Assembly: GCA_022836615.1 (NCBI GenBank)
Contig: MU405356.1
Coordinates: forward strand, 31,585 to 95,584
DNA: 64,000 nt
From: Annulohypoxylon bovei var. microspora
Taxonomy: Eukaryota > Ascomycota > Sordariomycetes > Xylariales > Hypoxylaceae
Reading direction: 5' to 3'
Position numbers and translations under genes: made by a program. This document shows positions 1 through 12,460 of the stretch, piece by piece. A model generated the notes under the pieces. It was given only the letters and a program-made list of their open reading frames with translations. It made no database searches and had not been told where the DNA came from. The first letter of the stretch is position 1. Each line of letters opens with the position of its first letter.

Positions 1-267
1 TAAGCAATACGAAGAAGATGCACCCTTCAAACAGTTTACACCTACGATAGATAGTTCGACAGATAGAAAACAGAAAACACTGGATCTGTTAGAAAATTTT
101 AGTTAGTCTAATAAATAAGCAATGGAATATCATCATTCGAGTCGTAACGCTTCCTGTTCTATACCATATCCTACACACAGCCTGTAGGTATAGAATGAGA
201 TCCAGCTCAACAGGACGGAAAGATCTAAACATTTCCCGAACCACTGCTACTAAGGGCTTGCATATAG

Positions 268-1858
268 CTATTTCTGTGTCGCGAGCAACGCGGATTCGAA
301 AGCCTCAGCGAAAACGGCACATTCTGCGAAGGTGTTGTACAAAGGCGCAGGGGCAACTCGGATAACGTTCGGTTTTCTCTCGTCCACGATGACGCCGACC
401 TTTTCGAGCTCCTTCATAACTGGATCCAGGAGGCCGTCCGCTAGTAGTAGACTTAGCTGAGCACCGCGCTCGTTTGGATCGGATGGAGTGATGATCCTGA
501 AGAGCTTCTTGGCATCTTCCGATAAGGCGGAGAGGGACTTCTCGAGAAAGGCAGTGAGCTTCTTGGACTTCTCTCGTAGCGCCGAGAAGTCGCCCGCGAG
601 TTCAAAAACCTCAAGTGACGCGCTCAGGCTTGTGATGTCGAGGATACTAGGGTTACTCAGCTGGAATCCGGCTGCTCCTTTGACAGGATGGAACTTAGTT
701 TCCATTTGAAAACGAGTCGCCTTGTCATTCCCCCACCAGCCTGAAAGTCGCTTGCCGTACCCCCTCTCGGGTTCTTCGTCGGTTATGGTCGTGGAAACCA
801 GGCTATTACGTGAATTTATGAACATGCCTCCGATACAGCCCGGTCCCCCATTGAGATACTTGTACGTACACCAAGCCGCGGCATCAACATCCCAATTATG
901 AAGGTGGAGTGGAACATTGCCCACCGCATGCGCCAAATCCCAAATGATGAAAATTTCATGCTTATGAGCAAATGCGGTGATGGTTGGGATGTCTAGCAGC
1001 TGACCGGTGTAATACTGGACACCGGGTAGCAGGATCAGGGCGGTGTCTGCCGCATGCATCGAGATGATTGACTGGATGTCGTACGTGGTGATGAGAGAAT
1101 CCTCCGAGTAAGGAGACTCTATCATCACCATGGAGGTAGCTGGGTCAAGGCCATGATGGCGGATCTGGCTCAGTACAGCGAACTAAGACGTCTCAGCGAA
1201 GGCACAAATTTCGGTCGTCATGCGGACCATCCCTTACATGATCGCTCGGGAAGGCCTTGCTCTCCAATATGATCTTGTGTCTCCCGTTTGGATCGGGTCG
1301 ATAGAAAGCTGACATTAATAAATGCAAATTCGCCGTCAGGGTCTGCATGACCGCCACTTCCGATTCACCCGCTCCGACGATGGGGGACATTAATTTGGCA
1401 GCTCGGGAATCAGCGTCAAGCCATGTTGGTAAAGGAGAGTCGCTTAGTGGCTTGAAGTGGCCCTGGACGGCTTGAGTGGACCAGGTTTGGAGATACTGGT
1501 TGATGCGAGTTGCCGTTCTTTTGGGCTGCAATCCAAGGGAGTTCCCGCACAGGTAAGTGCATGTCGTCGTTTCATCGGTTGGGGTTGGGGCGGGATCGGG
1601 ATCGTTACTATTACGATCTACGGAAGTTCAATGTGAGCGAAGTGATTTCTCGGTTGCTGACAGACAGACCGGAAAAGGCAGTTCACCTTCTTGCTGCTGC
1701 TGCTGCTGCTGCTGGTTCTCGAGAGTAGTTCGTTTGATTTCGGCTTTGGTTGGGATTCGAAATTCGTCTCTCAAATGTCGGAGTACATCTTCCCTATCCA
1801 AGACTTCAGCCTGAGAGCGAAGATTCGAAAACCGAGGTTGATCGGTCGAGGCGCTCAT
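268..1858 (-). CDS. BNA5: Kynureninase (L-kynurenine hydrolase), three exons
   Basis: PLP enzyme that cleaves kynurenine and 3-hydroxykynurenine to (hydroxy)anthranilate plus alanine, in tryptophan catabolism and de novo NAD synthesis. Exons on the minus strand are 1858-1687, 1617-1238 and 1182-268, giving 488 aa. The introns are GTGAAC..CGTAG (69 bp) and GTAAGG..CTTAG (55 bp), and both joins keep frame. The N-terminal part reads VLRHLRDEFRIPTKAEIKR, then comes the family motif YLCGNSLGLQPKR, the AFPSDH segment, and the PLP-lysine region WCTYKYLNGGPG (Lys about residue 292). Family length is about 470-490 aa, which fits. Oddity: eight glutamines in a row (CAG-type codons) sit at the end of exon 1, followed by an Asp/Pro/Thr-rich linker, just before the conserved core. 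The identification is firm; the first intron donor is a little less certain than the second. Confidence 0.93.
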
Positions 1859-4370
1859 TCTAATGGTGTATGTATGCGCTTGTGTATGTGTGTGTATATC
1901 TTGTACCTATAGTCCTATGAGGTATACTTAGCTGTATAGGTAGCTATGTGTGTATGTAAGTGATCAAGTCAAGGTTGTTAGACTAGCGCGCAGACTATTT
2001 CCCGCCGGACTGGATTGACTGAATAATAGTCGTCGCGGTTTCTCGTTGAACCTTAGAGTGTGGTAGTGTCATGAGTTACTTTCCGGCAGTCCGTACCTCC
2101 CAGCTAAGGTTTTTTTTCCCTCGCTCGCGATAACCCCGCGATCTGCTCCAACCTTTGCGGCAAGTGGTAGGTGGGGTTAATAAGACGGGACTAGAGATGA
2201 TCGATGCAAGCAATTACGTAGGTGAATACTTTGTACAGAAATAATATCAGTGTTCAATTAAGCGAGGATATTCCTTAGTCACAATTGATCAAAAAAGACA
2301 AATCGATTCAACCTCTTTACGAGATGGAAATCCTCGAATATATGCGCAACCGCAACGTGTCCAATGGCAACAGAACTGACACAACCGACACAACCGACAG
2401 AACCTTAGCGACAGCGACGTGTCGTGTCGTACAAATTGGCTAACAAGCTTCGTCAAGCTTTCTTGGACAGATCGGATATATTGATCAAGCATTCATCAAG
2501 CATCCATTCAAGCAACGAAGAAGCATAGGCGTGGTGTCAGTCGCTAGATCACCACTGCAGTGCAACAGCGGACTGACTTCAACTCTTCAAAATTTCAATT
2601 CAACCCGAGGGAGAGTCGCATCAAGACGACAAGATCCCCTTTACGGCTAGAGACATATTAATCACCCACAAATTATTTGCAATTATCATTCAATTGCGTG
2701 GCCTTCTCCATCGCTTAACTTCATTGCCCATCGGCAAATCCAACGCTGATAGATAGAACCGTTGCACCCTTATGATAAACACCGGTAGAGCGGTTCCAGC
2801 CGAAGCCTATCATTCTTTGCATATCACGGCCCGTTCCTGAATTGATTGACTGCACAGTCCATACCTACCTACCTATTGGTATGCCTGGCTAAATGTTGGG
2901 AATAAACCTCCGAGCCCCTGAGTCAAGAGGCGAATGCGAATGCATATGTGTAAGCTCGATCATACCGTAGTATCGCAACGTTAAATTTACTATTCTGAAG
3001 GGGCCATTAGAATGCCTTCTTGATTTTAGTTTTTTAGTCGAAGACTGGAGAACCTGGATGGAGAGAGGCTAGTGGCTGAGAAAAGCTTGACCTGGAGAAT
3101 ACTTTAGACTGTTTCGAAAATCTTCTTCGTACATATTGTTGACCGTTCCGAGTCCCACGAGTCCAATATGGATACTCGTGGCGGTGCTTATCTTCAATTC
3201 AGGGGTAGGATAGGTACATATGTACATACATACCCTACCCTGCGGCTTGGATAGGGTAAGTTCCAGGGCCCCACTCTAGTCTGATATGCGTAGAATCGTT
3301 GATAGGCGGCAGACAGGGCGAAAACGTGGAAAATATGTTAAAAATAGCCTTGGCCTGGACCGTTATCTCCTCGATCGATGGAAATTTCTGTACCGTTGTA
3401 AATTCTAGAACGGATATTCCGTCTCCGTTATGCATTGTCGGAACCCTTACCGTAGCGTTTCTCCAGGTTTTAATTCTTCCCATCTTTTCTTAGACTTTTA
3501 ACTCCTTTTCTTTCATCAAGGTTGCCATGAAGAAAAATGGTAAGAAATGACGAGTTAGATTAGCAATATGTTTATGCTTTAGAAGCAAGCTACCCGAACT
3601 AGAGCTACCATCCTTGAACTCGCGGCAGAAGTATCCGGCTCGAAATTGTGCTTATGTCGTCGATAGTCAACGATTGAACGAACGAACGAACGCTGAACAC
3701 AACTCCCTATCCTGGCCGCGGCGATGGCAACAGATGATAGTCCCTGCAGTGTCACCTAGCACAGACCGCGAGGAAGTAATTGTTGACGCAGGACTCCGCA
3801 AAAAAGGAGACGTAGTTTTCGTTTTTTGACGTTTTACCGGTTGTTATGACGTTTTCATCGGAGCAAATGTCGAAAGAGGCCCCAAGTGGAATGAATGGGC
3901 GCCGAACCCTTTGACGACCACTAACCTCACGACAAGTTTAGTAATGAGAAGTGTAGACCCTGGGATTGTCAACATGCACCGGCGAGCCAAGAGCAAGTTG
4001 TTGAGCCATCACGAGGCCGTGCAAGTCTACTGGCGTCAAATCGGCTGACCTCGTGCTGCTTCATTGGCATTATAGACGCTTGCTATCAAGTAATATGGGG
4101 GTAATAGAAAATCAGAACCGCAGTACTTTTACGTTTGAAGTTCGTGGATGTTGCTGTCGAAATCCTCGAAATCGCGGGGCAGAGTGGAACTGATGGGTCT
4201 TAATCAAGTCACCCGAGAGGTGCAGAGCCGGGGGAGCCGCGCCTTACCCTTTAAAGGTATAGTGAAAATTGGTACCTAAAAGCTCAAGTGCTTGTCAGAG
4301 CTGGTTTACGCATTACTACGATTTTGCGTTTTACGTACGAAGTACCAGTACCGTTGTAGTTGCCCCAGAT
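1859..4370. other. Intergenic DNA, left part of a 6.4-kb gap
   Basis: No supported gene. The short reading frames here (all under about 85 codons) show no family motif and lie on both strands. The part next to 1858 is the kynureninase promoter and contains a TG-rich tract (about 1870-1900). The rest is AT-rich with TACC-type microsatellite scraps (about 2863-2876) and a small direct repeat of CATACATATGTACATA type near 3214-3232. Confidence 0.6.
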
Positions 4371-4378
4371 GTATCGAT

Positions 4379-5054
4379 TAGGGGTCGGCACTATACGTAT
4401 AATGAACCCTCGATACGGTATTTAAATACAATACCCGTATTATACCATTATACCCACTAAAAAATGTATTTTGGCGGTATAGCCACGTATAATGCCTTCC
4501 ACACAGCTATAATGCGATATATTTTATTATAATCGTGTTTTTATTCTTATTTTTAATTTAATTAAATATATTTTCAATTTTTAGTTCATAAGGTTGAATT
4601 AATTCGAATATTTTACATTATACCTCACGATCGGAAATTGTTGGTTGTGTGGCTTTGTGTGTGGCTTTGTGTGTGGCTTTGTGTATGGCGTTATGTGTGG
4701 CTTTATGCGATTTGGAGAAACATCATTCAATTGAAAGTTCAATTAAGATTGAAGACGTTATGCTTTAAGATGTATAAAAGGGTATTGAGTACTTGAGATT
4801 ATATTATATTTTGTATGAAATAACAGGTAATTATACCGTATGAGTACATGATTTAGCATCGCGAAATGACTTATTGCCTTTGATAATGCGACCCTTTTAA
4901 GTAGGAAATGCCTAGGATATTGCATATCCACCCATATATATGGGGCCGGTAAGTTATTCCGATTCCGTTATACGTATAATGGATTGATTATACGGTATCA
5001 ATACAATACATTATACGTATAATGGTATAATGTATAATACCGATCCGAACCCTA
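4379..5054. mobile_element. hAT-like non-autonomous transposon (MITE-like), 676 bp with 8-bp TSD
   Basis: The element is bounded on both sides by the identical 8-mer GTATCGAT (4371-4378 and 5055-5062), a perfect target-site duplication of hAT length. Its ends are imperfect terminal inverted repeats: the left end starts TAGGGGTCGGCAC and the right end, read inward on the other strand, starts TAGGGTTCGGATC (10 of 13 match). It contains no reading frame of transposase size, so it is non-autonomous or a deletion derivative. The interior is strongly AT-rich (about 4500-4620), which could reflect RIP-type C-to-T mutation. Subterminal regions carry repeated TATACGTATAATG motifs (4392-4404, 4969-4981, 5012-5024), as expected for transposase-binding repeats of hAT elements. 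The superfamily assignment rests on TSD length and TIR start only. Confidence 0.8.
4647..4706. repeat. Five tandem copies of a 12-bp unit inside the hAT-like element
   Basis: Unit GTGTGGCTTTGT repeated at 4647, 4659, 4671, 4683 and 4695. The first three copies are identical and the last two carry one to four substitutions. Confidence 0.9.
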
Positions 5055-5062
5055 GTATCGAT

Positions 5063-8000
5063 TACGATATGTGGCTACGTACCTAAGTATAACTGTACCT
5101 ACGTATCTCTTGGGAGGTACATACATATGTACATTAAGTATGTATGTACATACTGCATTCAATGTTTCCAACAGACCGACGGTCCGATATGGTACATGAC
5201 AGCATTAACATTTCGAAAAATTTCGAATCCTTACTTCACTCAGCAGCCATTGACCATTGACGAGGGACCAATTCCATCTCGATGGCGTTTCATCATTCCT
5301 AGTCTTGATAACGAGAGGTATTGCAACATCCATTGACTCATTGGATATGATAGTTGCGCAACAGCCGCCATCGGTGCCGTCGTAAGGAGCGGTAAAGACA
5401 ACAACACGCATACACACACCGTCATCACATGGATGTATCTCCGTATTAAGGTATCGTATGAATTTGAGGCGTTGATGCACTGCACTAGCCCGCGTCGACA
5501 CGACAAGCTTGTTTCGCTTATCATATCAAAGAAGCACCTGAGCTAGGTGATCTTTTCTATTCGACGATGGATAATTCATCTGTGATTCGTTTTTGAGGTC
5601 TCACTTTAAGATAAGAAAAAGAGGTGAACTGGCGGTTGATAGACGGGATCAACATGCAGAACCAGACACTAACTAACGACGTCCTGGAAACTCGATGCCG
5701 CTTGAACAAGTCTATGTTTTGCATATTATCTTACCTGCTACTCCTCCTCTCATCTGGAGAAGGGGAGATCTGGTTCAGTGTGAGTTAGGTAAGAAAATGA
5801 CCTCGAAGAGGATTAAGGGGTAATGTTGAGGATATTGTATATTCGTACCTTTAAGGTCAGGTGATTACACATTTAGATATTTAGATACCTAGGTACTTGG
5901 CATTAGGGTGACACTTGGAACATTAAATTCCTTCAATGTTCAATTGATTCCATGTCCAATCTACCATTTGCCTCGAATAGCCGTCGGTACTTGATCCGGT
6001 CAATAGTCCACACCAAATTCGTTCAAGTTTGTAAAAAATTCAGTCCGTTGGATCGCATAAGAGATCCATCACGATCCACTAAACCCCAGTCCAAGAAGAC
6101 ATGTGATGCTGGAGTGGTTTTTTACAACGGAGTTTTGGAAGTTCTGGATGTGCCCACGATGTCCACGATGTCCACCGCGTGGCCATGGGGATGGTTCAAT
6201 TCTTACCCCTTGCTGGACCTTTGTCGCTTGCGGCTTGCTGAGAGTTGACCTGCTGAGGTAAACTGAAGTACCTAGGTACCTAGGGAACTAAAAGGAACAT
6301 TTAAAAACTCGGGTCACCGCAAGTACACATGTACCCCCGCCATACAATTGTAGGCGAATAGATACCCCGGCTGTACGGATTTTCAGGTACCCAGACTGTT
6401 GGGCCAATTACATTATCGCCCACAACCCGTTCCAGTTAGCTGCATGTTTAGCCTCTCTTTCTTGTTCCATTTGCGTTCACCGTGATGAAAGAACATTTGA
6501 ATCTTCGATTGGTATTCTTCTATACTTACGAGCAGGTACTTTCCATCTCCATACTTGCCTCGAATTTTCAACCTTTGGTTTGGTTTATTTTAGTCTAGTG
6601 CCCTAACCGTATTGTATTGTACATTGGGAACTTTGAACTTCCGGGCCTGGTGACAACAGGGATATTCGTCACAAGCTGGGAAACTGATGGTAAAACAACC
6701 TTGACAATACAGTGCATCAAGACTGTAAAAAGTTGTAAAGACGTGGTTCTTGTTTCTTAATGTGTAATAGTCGTCAACTATTTCTTACATTATATAAGAA
6801 GCTGTTTGTTCCCTTTTTCTGGTTTCGACTTCACGATCGTCAAGACTTCAAGTTTCAATTGCCATTGACAACCTACTTACTACTAAGGAGATAATGGATG
6901 AAGCTATAAATTGGGTCTGAATCGTATTTTTTTTGGCCCGGCCAGTCTTATCCTGTTATTATCCTTATCTCTGTGGATTTCTGGTTTTTTTTGCTTCTTC
7001 GGTCTCGCCTAATCTTGCTTGGGTCCGTCATTATCTTTACCTTCCACCGTCATCCGTCATCGTATATCCAGCGCCGCCGCAACAGGGCTGTGCATATCAC
7101 CTGCGTGTCCTGCGTATTCTTTTTGAATACTACCTAGCTTGACCCGGTCAAGCTCTACTACTCGCTGTATCTACCGAAAATAATAAAAGGGAAAGGGTAG
7201 ATTCAAGGTCCCCTTTATTACGCTATATTCAACTTTGTTTAAAACCTGAAGCCCTGAAGCTTATCGAGGCCTGCATCATCTTTATCAAGGTACAACCTCC
7301 CTTCTCGCTGCTTATTCCGGCAGCCAATCAGCCGTTCAACCAACCACACATTCCCATTATTTCCATTATTTTCATTATTCCTAATATTCCCAATATTACT
7401 GTCGTCTTTTGTGTGTTATTGCATATACCACTCTGTACCACTATATATCACCCCCTATACACTATAACGCCACTCTAAGCGATCATCTACCTCTCCAACA
7501 CCACAACACTACTTACTCACGCGAGAGCAGATCTTGCAGTTCACTCCTCAAAGTCGACCACTCTCCCACTGACTTAATTGTGGACCCCCAAGTCCCTTAA
7601 GTTTTCTCTCGGAGAAACGCCCCCTTAACGCTTTGTCGGTACGTCTCTTCTTTATTGTTCAGCCTGTTTGTTCTAATTAGCTCCTTTCCTTATCAGGAGC
7701 ACGAGCATCAACTCAACTCAAACACTGCCCGAAGTATCGAGCGGTGTAGGAGATTCCATGTTGCTCCTGGTCAGTGCAATTCGAGATACGATAACGGCAT
7801 TCGTGTTTTCATTTTCCCCCAATATCCTGCCGAGTTAGCCTCTCTGGCATCTCATAGCCTGCAGGTTTTTTGTATCCCTATGTCATGTCCCTATGTATTC
7901 TTATGATGCGCAATATGGGAACTTTCTGAGTTCCCGAGACAAAATTTCTTATTATACAACAGTAATTGCCTACCTAGGTATATACTGTCACCTACTCACT

Positions 8001-8110
8001 GTACCTTGATGTCGATCTCAGGGGTAGTTCCCAAGTACCTATCAAGATGAGATCCGACCATCATACACGGCAATGACGCCTTCCCGCGGTATCCCTCGAA
8101 TTTATTTCTC
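5063..8110. other. Intergenic DNA upstream of the glutamate dehydrogenase gene
   Basis: No supported gene. Two TACCTAGGTA palindromes lie at 5886-5895 and 6269-6278, a third at 7971-7980. From about 6900 onward the plus strand becomes pyrimidine-rich, typical of fungal promoter/leader DNA. Small open frames here (for example 6933-7142, 7409-7600, 7655-7906) have no recognisable content and are more likely chance or upstream ORFs. Confidence 0.55.
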
Positions 8111-8118
8111 TATAAAAG
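8111..8118 (+). promoter_or_regulatory. TATA box candidate for the glutamate dehydrogenase gene
   Basis: TATAAAAG, 134 bp before the start codon at 8252 and followed by a CT-rich stretch (about 8155-8215) of the kind that often surrounds fungal transcription starts. This is by position and sequence only. Confidence 0.5.
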
Positions 8119-8251
8119 ATCAACACCTCCCTTAGAGATCTACACCACTTTATTTTTCTCTCATTGTGATGGTTCTTAACTCTTCTATCTACCTCCATCT
8201 CTCCTCATAATCCACTTAAGCCCACGAGCTACTCAGCTCCTAGTCTTCATC

Positions 8252-11200
8252 ATGGTGGTTAAGATGTTGACGATTCAGACGACTGACCTGGGTTTGGATA
8301 GTTTCCCAAATTATTCTGATCCACTTGAGACGTTCGAGGTTTTCGAACCCAAAGCTCAGATCATGACGACCAACGGGGTAGCCCCAGAACCGAGCCCGGT
8401 CCCAGCTAATAAGCTGCTGGGCAAGGTTCAGGGTGCGGAAAACGTATCCCGTCACCCTTCACCCCAGCCCACTCACTTCTCAGTGCCGCTGGGAAGTCTG
8501 CGTACCAATGGGCATAGGGTCTTGCGATCTGCCACGGTTGGATACATTGCACCCGAATTCAAGGGACGTGATGAGCAGATCATACAAGGTTAGTCAACAA
8601 CGCTTGCTTTTGTCTTGGATTTCCTAACATAGAATAGTCAAGAGCATCATCCTCAAGCAGGGCTGGATTCCTGAATCTCATCTTGACGAGCAAGTCTCAT
8701 GGTTCTACAATGAGCTAGGCATCGACGATGTCTACTTCCAGATGGAGAATGTGGACGTTATCGCGACCCACATCACCTCCATGTATGCTGCCAAGGTTGC
8801 GGCTTATGCTCGTGTGGACAAGCGCGAAGAGATCCGCCTAGACATGGAGGCTACTGACCACGCTATCTACATCGACACAAGTGAACCGGGTAAGACCTCG
8901 ATGCATGGCCCACGGTTTGAAAACAGGCTGGAGGCGAAGTATCTCGACAACGCCGACCCCACTAAGCGTTTCCGGGTTGAGACCTTCCGCTCTCCGGGCA
9001 CGATATCCAATGATCCCTCATCTAAAGCATCCCTGCGATGTTACTTCGTCTACCAATGCCTATTCGTGGACCCAAACCCGGAGCCGGGTGAGACTCGCCT
9101 TGAGATTATCAGCGACCGAATGTTCTTGACCAAGGCGACCAAGAATACCAAGCAGATATACGATGACATTATCAAACTTGCCGTCACTAGGACTGGACCG
9201 GTAATTGAGGTATTCGATATCGAAGGCTCTGAGGAGAAGCGTCTCGTTGTGGCTTTCCGCTCCCGTACGGCCCGGGGTATTTTTAGCGCCCTGAGTGACC
9301 TCTACCACTACTACGGTGTCACAAGCACCAGGAAATATGTAGAGCAGTTCTCCAACGGCATCACAGTTATGAGTATCTACTTGAAGCCGGCTACGAACCT
9401 GGACACCAAGCCTATGCCAATTGACCAATCCATTCACCAAATCACCAAGGAGATTTCTCTTCTTTACTGCATACCTCAGAACAAGCTCCACTCTCTATTC
9501 GCGTCTGGTGCTCTGAGTTTGCAAGAGACCGTTTACGGACACTGTGTCTGGGTCTTCGTCCAGCACTTCCTCAACCGCCTTGGCACGGAATATGTGTCTA
9601 TTAAGCAGGCTTTGGACTCAAAGAACCCGGCACACGTAGAGATCCTTTCAAAGCTAAAACGTCGTCTCCGTACAGAAACATTCACGCCAGATTACATCCT
9701 TGAGATCATCTCGTCTTACCCTAACCTAGTGCGAATTCTCTATGCTGCATTCGCTAGCGTCCACTTGAGCGTCGGCCCTGGCTTCGAGAAGAGCGTCGTT
9801 GCACCCACTCCATCCGTCGAGGTACTATCCGATGCACGACTTAAGGATGCGATCACCCGAGAAGTGTCAAATGAGCACGAAGAAATGGTCATGACAGCCT
9901 TCCGTATCTTCAACAATGCCATCTTGAAGACCAACTACTTCACACCTACCAAAGTGGCTCTTAGCTTCCGCTTGGACCCCTCATTCCTCCCAGAGGTCGA
10001 ATATCCCAGACGTCTATATGGCATGTTCCTCGTGATCAGCGCAGAGGCCCGCGGCTTCCATCTCCGATTCAAGGATGTTGCTCGAGGCGGTATCCGAATT
10101 GTCAAGTCTCGTAGCAAAGAGGCTTACAGCATCAACGCCCGAAGCCTTTTCGATGAGAACTATGCCCTCGCAAGCACTCAGCAGCGTAAGAACAAGGACA
10201 TCCCCGAAGGCGGTTCGAAGGGTGTGGTTCTTCTAGATGCCAAACAGCAGGACCGTGCGCGGGAGGCTTTTGAGAAGTACATTGATAGTATCTTGGATCT
10301 TCTCCTTCCCGCCCAGACCCCTGGCATCAAAAATCCGATCGTAGATCTCTACCGAAAAGAGGAGATTCTTTTCCTGGGTCCAGACGAGAACACTGCCGAT
10401 CTCGTCGATTGGGCCACGGAACACGCGCGCGCTCGAGGTGCGCCGTGGTGGAAGTCATTCTTCACTGGCAAGTCGCCTAAGCTTGGCGGAATTCCTCACG
10501 ACGCATATGGCATGACGACGCTGTCCGTTCGTGAATATGTCAAGGGTATCTACCGCAAGCTAAACTTAGACCCGTCCAACGTCAGGAAGATGCAGACTGG
10601 AGGCCCGGACGGTGATCTTGGAAGCAACGAAATCCTCCTGAGCAACGAGAAGTACACCGCGATTGTAGATGGATCCGGTGTTCTTGTCGACCCCAACGGA
10701 CTCGACAAGGAAGAGCTGGTACGATTGGCGAAGAAGCGTGCCATGATCGCGCAGTTCGATCTATCCAAGCTATCCAAGGATGGGTACAGGGTTCTATGCG
10801 ATGATAGCAACATCACGCTACCAACCGGTGAAGTCGTTCCTAACGGCACGCCCTTCCGTAACTTCTACCACCTCAGGGACAATGGATATACCGACTGCTT
10901 TGTCCCATGCGGTGGCCGTCCCGAGTCCATCGACCTCTCTACCGTGTCTAAGTTGATTAAGGATGGCAAGACGACCATTCCTTACATTGTTGAAGGTGCC
11001 AACTTATTCATCACCCAAGACGCCAAGTTGCGCCTCGAGAAGGCCGGTGCCATTTTGTTCAAGGATGCGTCCGCCAACAAGGGTGGTGTGACTTCTTCAT
11101 CTCTCGAGGTCCTTGCCTCGCTCAGCTTTGACGACGAAGGTTTTGTCGAGAATATGTGCCACAACGCTAAGGGCGAAGCACCTGAGTTCTACAAGGCTTA

Positions 11201-11647
11201 TGTCAAACAAGTGCAGGCCACAATCTGCGAAAACGCGCGCCTAGAATTTGAGGCGATCTGGAGGGAACACGAAGAGTCTGGCGTGTCGCGCTCCGTGCTT
11301 TCGGACACGCTATCCGTGGCTATCACGACGCTAGACGAAGAACTACAAAAATCAGACCTATGGGAGAACCCGAAGATCCGAAGGTCAATTCTCGCGGATG
11401 CTCTACCCAAACTGCTCATCGACAAGATCGGCCTGGATACCATCATCAGCCGCGTACCGGACACATACCTTCGTGCAATCTTTGGAAGCTATCTCGCTTC
11501 TCGCTTTGTGTATGAGTTTGGTAGCAGCCCCAGCCAATTCGCTTTCTATGATTTGTAAGTTGTCGATACGACATACCCACCCTTGATGATTGACTTCAAG
11601 CTAACTTTCTTCGTAGCATGTCTAAGAGAATGGCCCAGATCCAATGA
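8252..11647 (+). CDS. GDH2: NAD-specific glutamate dehydrogenase, large fungal type
   Basis: Catabolic enzyme that converts glutamate to 2-oxoglutarate and ammonium with NAD. Exons 8252-8588, 8638-11554 and 11617-11647 give 1094 aa. Introns are 49 bp (GTTAGT..AATAG) and 62 bp (GTAAGT..CGTAG); the last exon encodes only a 10-residue tail ending MAQIQ. The N-terminal approximately 550 residues are the regulatory region of the large fungal enzyme. The ELFV catalytic core begins near VARGGIRIVKSR, with the Lys-bearing stretch RKNKDIPEGGSKG near residue 630. The NAD-binding half contains IVEGANLFITQDA and DASANKGGVTSSS. Length fits fungal GDH2 (about 1030-1100 aa). The start was chosen as the first ATG of the open frame, preceded by a leader and TATA box; a second in-frame ATG lies five codons in. 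Confidence 0.96.
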
Positions 11648-12460
11648 TTGACGAACTCTCCTGCATATTGTTTAAAGGGAAAAGAAAAAGGGAATCAAAA
11701 ATGAGTTTTGCATAGTTTTCATGGGCGATAGTGTTAATTCCCTTTTCCAAAAAGAAATGGCATCGAGTATCATGCCACGTCTTCTAGAGGCTGACGGGTA
11801 TAGTGAGCCGGGAGAGATGGATTGATGACTTATGAATTATTTTAATTCCAACGGTGCATGGGTGGGAATAACATACTAATAGATAGGTCTGGCTTGGTAA
11901 TGCCTAATGACCAAGAAAAGTTTCTTTACTTTATACAACCTACAATCCTTCTTTTGCTTGCTTGCTAGTGAATTGCGACCATGTTGAAACGTTGGAGGAT
12001 GGGTTCGCAAATGACATCGACAAGGAGAAGTAGACGTCCTAGAACGCCCTCTCTATTTATATACCTGTCATTAAATCCAGGGGTATCGATCTACCTGTCA
12101 AATTTAAGCATAAACTTCTCTAATGCGTATAATAACCTATCATAGACGATAGATCATGCTTCGTCTAATCCTACCTACCCCTCTGCCACGCGATTCGTCT
12201 AATTTTAGGTATACTTCCGAATCTGGAATCTACAACTTTAGCTAACCCCAGTCTTAAGCTACGGCACAGCATCTGATCCCAATGAGATCGAGCCATCGTG
12301 ATCTACATCAGCTCTTTGCCGAACCAGGTCTACGGAGGTAAGGATAGGATCTAGCCGTGCCGTTGACATAGCCTCAGCCAGACCGGTTGTTCAAGTGATA
12401 TGAATAGCCCACGACCACTTCAACGATCGTGTTCTTTAGTCCTTAGATTGAATTAACAAC
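11648..12460. other. Intergenic DNA between the GDH2 and GH78 genes
   Basis: Contains the GDH2 3' region and the promoter of the rhamnosidase gene. I see no further gene or clear regulatory element. Confidence 0.6.

Noticed and set aside
3235..3829. Cluster of short frames in the 6.4-kb gap, considered as a degenerate gene
   Set aside because: Frames are short, overlap on opposite strands, show no motif and cannot be joined into a plausible product.
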